This document shows positions 58,429 to 64,000 of a DNA stretch of 64,000 bases, piece by piece (positions within the stretch are counted from its first letter, which is position 1; each line of letters begins with the position of its first letter). The DNA is from Lytechinus pictus (lineage: Eukaryota > Echinodermata > Echinoidea > Temnopleuroida > Toxopneustidae), in contig NC_087257.1 of NCBI RefSeq assembly GCF_037042905.1, positions 24,449,001 through 24,513,000 on the forward strand, given 5' to 3'. The translations under genes were made by a program, and so were the position numbers. The notes beneath the pieces were generated by a model that had not been told where the DNA came from, did not search any database, and worked only from the letters and a program-made list of their open reading frames with translations.

Positions 58429-60050
58429 GCCATCTACTCCGACCGCTTTCGAACAATCAATATGTAATAGTTCTTTCAAAACATACTCCTTTTTGATTGC
58501 ATAAAATTTAAATTCACAATCTGGAATAAACAGAGTTTGTAAATTGTTTAATAAATCTTTCGAGAAATTACCCTTGAGCCGACTTCATTAAAGGCTTTGT
58601 TTAGAACGTGAGCTATTTCATTGTTAGGTATTTGATCATTATCAATTGTTAATTCAACATCATGACTCGTGGTTTTATTTTTCTTAGGTATAAGCTTCGA
58701 TAAAATGTTCCAGTTCTTTTTTATGTCATTTTCGCAGTCCTTAAATTTGTCCTGATAATACTTCTTTTTCAAATTTTTAATCAAGTTATTAGCTCTGTTA
58801 CGGGAAAACTGAAATTTATTCCACCAATAAATTAATCTTGTTTTTCTAAATTGCTTTCGATAATAATCCCTTTCGCGTGCTAACACCAAAAAATCATCAT
58901 TTATCCAAGGTACCCCTCTTTGTTTTCGCCGCACTGATATCACTGGTATCAAGTAGTGCCACAATTTTTCAACGTCAGTCCCACAGGAATAAAACTCATG
59001 CCAATCAACTTTCCTTACATCATCTTTAAATTTCTCACTGTCAAAGTACTTGAATGAACGACATTTAGTTATTTTCGGAGAAAGGGATTGATGTTTCCCT
59101 TTAATTGCAGTAAAAATCACAGAGTGATCACTAAGTCCAGCTGACTGCATTCCTGACTTAATAATATTGTCAACATGTGCATCAGAAATACATACCAAAT
59201 CGATTACTGACTGGCTATGTGGTGAAATTCTAGTGGGTTCAGATATAACCTGTGTCATTTGCATTGTAGTAAGGAGACTGGAAACTTTTCTAGAAAGATT
59301 ATTTATGGTTTGCATATTACAGTTAAAATCACCAAGAAGGATGACGTTGTTTGTAACTGTATACAATTTCTCAAGATTACTTTCAAGACTGTCAAAAAAA
59401 TCTAAATGATTATCCGGTTTTCTATACAATATACCAATAAATAATGAGCTACTATTGCTACGTTGCAACTCCAACCAAATTATTTCTAAGGCAACAGATT
59501 CAAGATCCAATCTCCTTATATACGATAAATTTTCTGATATAAAACATCCCACTCCACCTCCATGAGTACATCTATCCTTCCTCTCAAACTTATAACCTTT
59601 AACAGAAATCAAGCTATCAGAATGTTCTTTTGTTAACCATGTTTCTGACACTCCTAGTAGATCATAAGGGTTATTATTCAGCCAACATTGTAAATCAGCA
59701 ACTTTATTAACAATGCTTCTGACATTAAGATGAGCTAATTTTATACCTTTAATATCTTTTAGAGCAAAATCATTAGTTTCGGTTGACCTATCATCATGTG
59801 CGTCGACAGAAATATTATTACAGTTATACACGACTTCAGTAGATAGATCAGGATCATTCCAAAAAGGTAATACACTTTGGAGAATACATTTCGGGCACTG
59901 CCAATTTTCAAACAGTTCATCTGAATCATAGGTCTCTCTTGAGACCCCGCCACAAACTATATGCACCCACTGTGAACATACAGTGCATAACAAAGCCTTT
60001 TGATTTATTTTAACAGCTTTATTACAAATTGAACATGGGTATTTAATCAT
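58429..60050 (-). pseudogene. LINE X ORF2, PHD finger + endonuclease part
   Basis: The 500-codon minus frame begins with a PHD-type zinc finger (C6, C9, C22, C25, H30, C33, C52, C55). An apurinic-type endonuclease follows: H-L-N-V-R-S-I near 111, S-E-T-W-L, G-G-G-V-G-C-F, L-Y-R-K-P, L-G-D-F-N and S-D-H-S-V-I with the catalytic H. A basic linker then leads toward the RT. The frame stops at 58548; a shift there puts the next residues (K-E-L-L-H-I-D-C-S-K-A-V-G-V-D-G) in another frame until LINE Y cuts in at 58428. The start ATG at 60050 is 5' of the finger and well placed. Endonuclease residues look intact. Confidence 0.85.
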
Positions 60051-60420
60051 TAAATCTTATGTTTAAATTAGGTTGAGATTTTACTTCCTCCACTCTAAGC
60101 AATTTATATACATTAATCATTTTAATTATCAAATATATATACATGAAAAACCCGAATATGTGCAAAATAGCAACAGCAACAATAACAATAAAATGTAAAT
60201 TGTCACTCTTCAAAACAAGTGAAAAGTATTACGTGTAAGTAATGAATGTAATTTTATACAAATATTCAATAAAATAAGAACCAAGTTATAGTGATTAACG
60301 TTATTAAAAACAAATCGTATATTTAATAGTGCAATTTAAAAGCAGATAGTAAACAGGAACGCCTGTGTGCTCAAACAGACCAAGTATTACAGTTAAGTGA
60401 ATTTGATTGATATTGTTGTC
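60051..60420 (-). other. spacer between LINE X ORF1 and ORF2
   Basis: AT-rich 370 bp without coding signal. It is long for a LINE inter-ORF spacer, but the order and strand of the two ORFs fit. Confidence 0.45.
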
Positions 60421-61015
60421 TCATTCCTTTAATTGATCAAGTTTTCCGAGGTCCTTTACACTTGAAAGAGCAACTCTTTTCCCACTCTTATTCATCGCTG
60501 TTACTCTTCCGTCTTGAGTCCAGACTTTGTGGACTTGCGGGAGGTTTCCCTTCTTTACTTGCCAGAACAGCTGAGATCGCTTCCGTGTTAGATTTTCATT
60601 GATGTAAATTGAAAGGCCTTTCAGCTTAGCCCTAGATGCGTATACAGCCTCTCTTGCCCTGTAGTTGGAAAATTTGATGATGATATTCCGGGGCTTACGA
60701 CTACGAGGATCCTTCTGCTTGTTCTCAAGCGCAGCATGGCTGGAAAGGCGCCAAGGCGGTGAGAACGATCGATGTCCTCTTGTTTCACTGTAACACCCAG
60801 ATTCCTCTGGCACACCTCTATGATCTTGGCATCAGTATCTTCGTTTGCAGATTCAGCAATACCACTGAAAAACAGGCAATTGCGGCGTGAATACTGCTCC
60901 GCCTCATCAGCTGCAGCTTCTAGCGACTCGACTCTGTTTTTTAGACGACCGACTTCCTCCAGAAGATTTGCATTCTCGAATAAGATGGACTCAACATGAT
61001 CGGAAACTGCTTTGG
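60421..61015 (-). pseudogene. LINE X ORF1 (coiled coil + RNA-binding domain), 5'-truncated and frameshifted
   Basis: Reading minus from about 61010: a leucine-rich heptad stretch (N-L-L-E-E-V-G-R-L-K-N-R-V-E-S-L), then Q-Y-S-R-R-N-C-L-F-F-S-G-I, D-I-D-R-S-H-R-L-G, and after a frameshift near 60740 P-R-N-I-I-I-K-F-S-N-Y, S-I-Y-I-N-E-N-L-T and W-T-Q-D-G-R-V. This is the layout of LINE ORF1 chaperone proteins (coiled coil, RRM-like core, C-terminal domain). It should bind element RNA. It ends at 60421; the 5' end is lost at about 61015, where AT-rich DNA begins. Confidence 0.75.
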
Positions 61016-61234
61016 GTTACCCAAAGTATAATCAAATCAATATTTACTCGAAATAGATTATATAAAATATCCAACAAAATAAAAATAAATACAAGAAATA
61101 CCGCAATAAATCAACATCAGTTATCCACCTAGCTCGCAAACCTTACTTTTCTGATAAAATTGAAAATAAAAAGATAATAATTATACATAATGGAAATCTA
61201 TAAAGAAAATATATAATTTTTGCTATATGAAGAT

Positions 61235-62040
61235 CTCATTTGCAAAAGGGATTTTGTCAATTTTTCATCATATTATTGTTTTGCTCTCAATGTATAGATT
61301 TTTAGTAGCTCTATGATACCAAAGAAAAGTTGAAATTCCCATTAAAAAGTGAACCAAAATGGCAAAGAAAAATTACTCTTTTTCAAAAGGGGTTTAGGTT
61401 TATTCCAGTTTGGTTGCAACAGGGATTAGGTCCAGAAAGAATTTTTTGGAAAAGAATATTTTAAAAATATGAAGACGGGTAGATTTTCTTTTATACCCAC
61501 TTTCATGTTCACATGGTATAGGGTATCGTGAAAATTTAGTTTCGCATAAGAATATTGCAATATGGGAGAATAAATAAAAATGATTTTCTTGGAGTGGACA
61601 TAATCCCTGTTGCAACCAAACTCTTCTTAAGAGTTCATTTGTCAAAAAGGGTTACGTCCAATTTGTCATAGTTTATTGTTTTCTGTCTCATAACCTATAG
61701 CTTTTTAATCGCTCTGATGATACCAAAGAAAATTTGAAATTCCCATTAAAACGAGAATAAAAGTGGCAAAAATTACATTTTTATTCAAAAGAGATTGGAT
61801 TCATTTTAGTTTTCTTGCAATAGGGGTTGGGTCCACAATCATAATTAAAAAGAATATATGTATGTAAAAAAATAAGATAGGTAGATTTCTTTTTTACCCA
61901 ATTCTATGTTCACATGATATTGCAGTACATCATGACAATTTAGTTTCTCATAAAAATATTGCAATAAGTGAGAATAAAAAACATGATTTTCCTCGGAATG
62001 GTCCAAGTAGACCTAACCCATTTTGCAACCAAACCCTTCA
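61235..62040. repeat. two tandem copies of a roughly 410-bp AT-rich repeat
   Basis: TATTGTTTT.., GATACCAAAGAAAA, TTGAAATTCCCATTAAAA, TTGCAACAGGGATTAGGTCC and AAATATTGCAATA occur in the same order at 61235-61640 and 61655-62040. The copies are clearly diverged. No gene; the 61400-61645 minus frame is a shadow. Confidence 0.6.
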
Positions 62041-62079
62041 TACTATGAATGACATCGTGAGTGCATCTAGAGAATTAAT

Positions 62080-62860
62080 CTTTGATTTATTTGCAGATGA
62101 TATTCTATTCGCATAAAGACTTAGATATATACTTGTTCCAACACTTAATTTAGAATTGAAAAAAATATCAATGTGCTTTAGAGCTAACAAACTCTCCCTA
62201 AATATAAGTTGAATTTTATGTATTTTCAACACATTTAAACTAAATACACTTATTGACGATATGCCCATCATTGAAAAGCAAGAAACCAAAGTTCTAGGTG
62301 TTTGATTGATTCAAATTGGAACATTCACATTCGTAATATTTGTATGTTAACCTCCAGAGGGATAAGCATCTTATGTACTGTATCTCAAAAAAGTCACTGT
62401 GTATGCTTTACAATTCGTTCATCTCATCCCACGTATCTTACTGCGACAAAGTATAGGGGTAGTACCGGCGTAGTAAGTCGATAATAGAAACGATATTCCG
62501 TCTTCAAAAAAGGACACTTAACATCTGATCACATTCACATTACATTGAACTCACTAATCCAACATTTCGAAACTTAAAGACATTGATAATTGAGGATATT
62601 AACACATACCAATCAGCCATATTTATGTATGAATTTTCAACTAATAATATTCCAATTCCATTTTGCAATTTTTTTCAACAAAGCTATCCATACTCATCCA
62701 ACGCGTCATTCAACGGATATCCATCTTACCAACCCCAGAATATTGCTCACTCATAAGACAATACGCCACCATGGTCCAGATATTTTGGAATGCCTTGCCA
62801 CATAATATCAAACACTCTGCGTATCTTATCTGTTATAACTGTATAAAGCTCCATTGAAAA
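62080..62860 (+). pseudogene. strongly decayed LINE RT fragment
   Basis: In shifting frames: L-F-A-D-D near 62085, L-N-L-E-L-K-K-I, R-A-N-K-L-S-L-N-I (62180), E-T-K-V-L-G-V (62285), N-W-N-I-H-I-R-N-I (62315), and W-N-A-L-P-H-N-I near 62790. The order matches the second half of the RT at 40368-41252. Many stops and shifts make it the oldest-looking LINE copy here. Confidence 0.65.
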
Positions 62861-63328
62861 GCGAATACATACTAGACAGATCTACTTTTTTTTTAATGAA
62901 ATTTAATGTGCGCACGATGCCCATGTGACCTTTAGGATCCCCTAACTCACTCAAATGTGGCTTATACCTTTAAAATCCAATGCCATGAATCGATTTCAGA
63001 TGTAATACATATAATTTCAGGGTGTGTGATGCCTCGTCCTAACTACAGTTAGTATCTGGCGCTACTCCCAGTTCGATGTTAGAAGGACCCCCTAAATGTT
63101 ATAGAGATCATCTTCCTTCATAAGATCAATCTTCCGCCTCCAGTATATCTGGGCCTTGATGACGAGCTGTTCTGTGCGCACAGAGAACTTATCGTGCGAA
63201 AGTAAGTTATGTATATTTTTATCAATTAAATACATATTTTGCATATTACAGCCTAGTTTGTACTTATGTGCATATCAATCACGTGTCTAGATGCAAAGTA
63301 AGGTCAGGCTGATCACTGGGTCCTACAA
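62861..63328. other. spacer and 3' flank of GPCR copy 4
   Basis: The last 60-100 bases before 63329 (minus: CAGTGATCAGCCTGACCTTA, TTTGCATCTAGAC) match the 3' UTR of copies 1-3. Further out there is no similarity and no gene. Confidence 0.5.
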
Positions 63329-64000
63329 TCAATTTGCCTTGATATCGTCCATGGTGATGTTGATGGTAGAGCCTGCTGATGGATTTGTTGTGACGGTAGT
63401 CGAATCCAATGTAACTCGGGACGAGCTTTGGGATTCATGCGCCTTTCGACACCTCAGTCTCTCAAAGCAAGTGCGTAGCTGTGTTCTGAATACAGTCAGA
63501 CGCAACCAGATTATGACCGGGTTAAGTATGCCGTTGATGCTTACCAAAACGTTGCCAATATCGGCTAGCACCCTGAACCAAAGAGTTTCCAATTCTAGCT
63601 GATAATAGATGAAGGAGAGATACTCCACAACAAGAACGCAGCACATGATTATCCAGCACGCGCTTGTGCTTGCGACCACAAGGGCAAAGGTCACGAGTAT
63701 TTTCTTGCTGTTTTTCGCGCGTCGCTCGAGCGCTGCGTCGTTGAGTCCGACGTTTTCCGAGATCATGGCGATCTTTTTGTAGATGAGGATGTAACATATG
63801 GCCGTGATGAAGAGGGATGCTATTGTGATACACGGAGATATAAAATAAAGAAGAATGTCTGATAGAGCTGCGTTAAATCCAAGTAGAAAAAAATATATCG
63901 CCGGCACTATTATCCAAATGACCATACAGACAGCTACAGATCGCCTGCCAGTGACGATGCGACGGCTTCCGAGAGCATCAATGCGAAGGATGATGAGACG
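63329..64000 (-). CDS. rhodopsin-class GPCR, copy 4, partial exon 2, inverted
   Basis: The minus frame is open from the window edge to TGA at 63329-63331. It starts inside the E-R-L region at the end of TM3 (R-L-I-I-L-R-I-D-A-L-G-S) and covers TM4 (V-I-W-I-I-V-P), TM5 (S-P-C-I-T-I..I-C-Y-I-L-I-Y), TM6 with C-W, and TM7 with N-P-V-I-I-W, then a tail ending N-I-T-M-D-D-I-K-A-N. It belongs to the same family as the receptors at 12-21 kb, about 80% alike by eye, on the opposite strand more than 40 kb away. All motifs seen are kept. The first Met in the frame (63925) is internal; exon 1 and the start of exon 2 lie beyond the window. It may open another cluster. Confidence 0.8.
   Translation of the reverse strand, partial: RLIILRIDALGSRRIVTGRRSVAVCMVIWIIVPAIYFFLLGFNAALSDILLYFISPCITIASLFITAICYILIYKKIAMISENVGLNDAALERRAKNSKKILVTFALVVASTSACWIIMCCVLVVEYLSFIYYQLELETLWFRVLADIGNVLVSINGILNPVIIWLRLTVFRTQLRTCFERLRCRKAHESQSSSRVTLDSTTVTTNPSAGSTINITMDDIKAN

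Overview
The window looks like animal genomic DNA, most likely an echinoderm and probably a sea urchin; this is inference. The grounds are an AT-rich background with frequent TAGGCCTA-type words, split genes with GT/AG introns, a tandem family of rhodopsin-class GPCRs of the lineage-expanded kind known from sea urchin genomes, many CR1-type LINEs and G-run-edged nonautonomous DNA transposons, and a foldback element like the sea urchin TU family. There are no bacterial operons, rRNA, functional tRNA genes or CRISPR arrays.

Layout. 1-4806: the 3' end of a Ty3/gypsy-like LTR retrotransposon (pol tail, polypurine tract, 3' LTR). Its last pol codons are split by a 3.7 kb foldback element (454-4194) with arms of tandem 15-bp repeats and a 9-bp target duplication. 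4807-10481: 3' flank of a lost GPCR unit, opened by about 5 kb of AACGTTGG-rich minisatellites and one inverted-repeat element. 10482-23640: three tandem segmental-duplication units, each with a two-exon GPCR. Copy 1 is dead (LINE in exon 1), copy 2 is the best gene (320 aa), and copy 3 is nearly intact but has a shortened tail. The units differ by datable insertions: hAT-like MITEs, a solo LTR and a 72-bp repeat expansion. A fourth GPCR of the same family lies inverted at 63329-64000 and runs off the window.

23960-46400: repeat-dominated. It holds hAT-like elements with GCGCGAAGCGCGAGC palindromes, tRNA-derived SINEs, LINE fragments, a near-complete decayed CR1-like LINE (38202-41800), a higher-order tandem repeat (36563-37500) and several MITEs. 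46444-47574: an intact, unrelated 376-aa class A GPCR with one coding exon. 47575-54850: MITEs (hAT-type with 8-bp TSDs, one with TTAA ends), a truncated LINE, and a TTCCGAAGGTTCG minisatellite containing a MITE that was duplicated together with its target site. 55050-61015: a two-ORF LINE (ORF1; ORF2 = PHD finger + endonuclease + reverse transcriptase), minus strand, with a second LINE inserted in its RT domain. 61235-62860: direct repeats and a decayed RT.

Functionally, only the GPCRs look like host genes: copies 2 and 3, perhaps copy 4, and the 46.4 kb receptor. Everything else is mobile or repetitive DNA, much of it nested, so relative insertion order can be read directly from the sequence.
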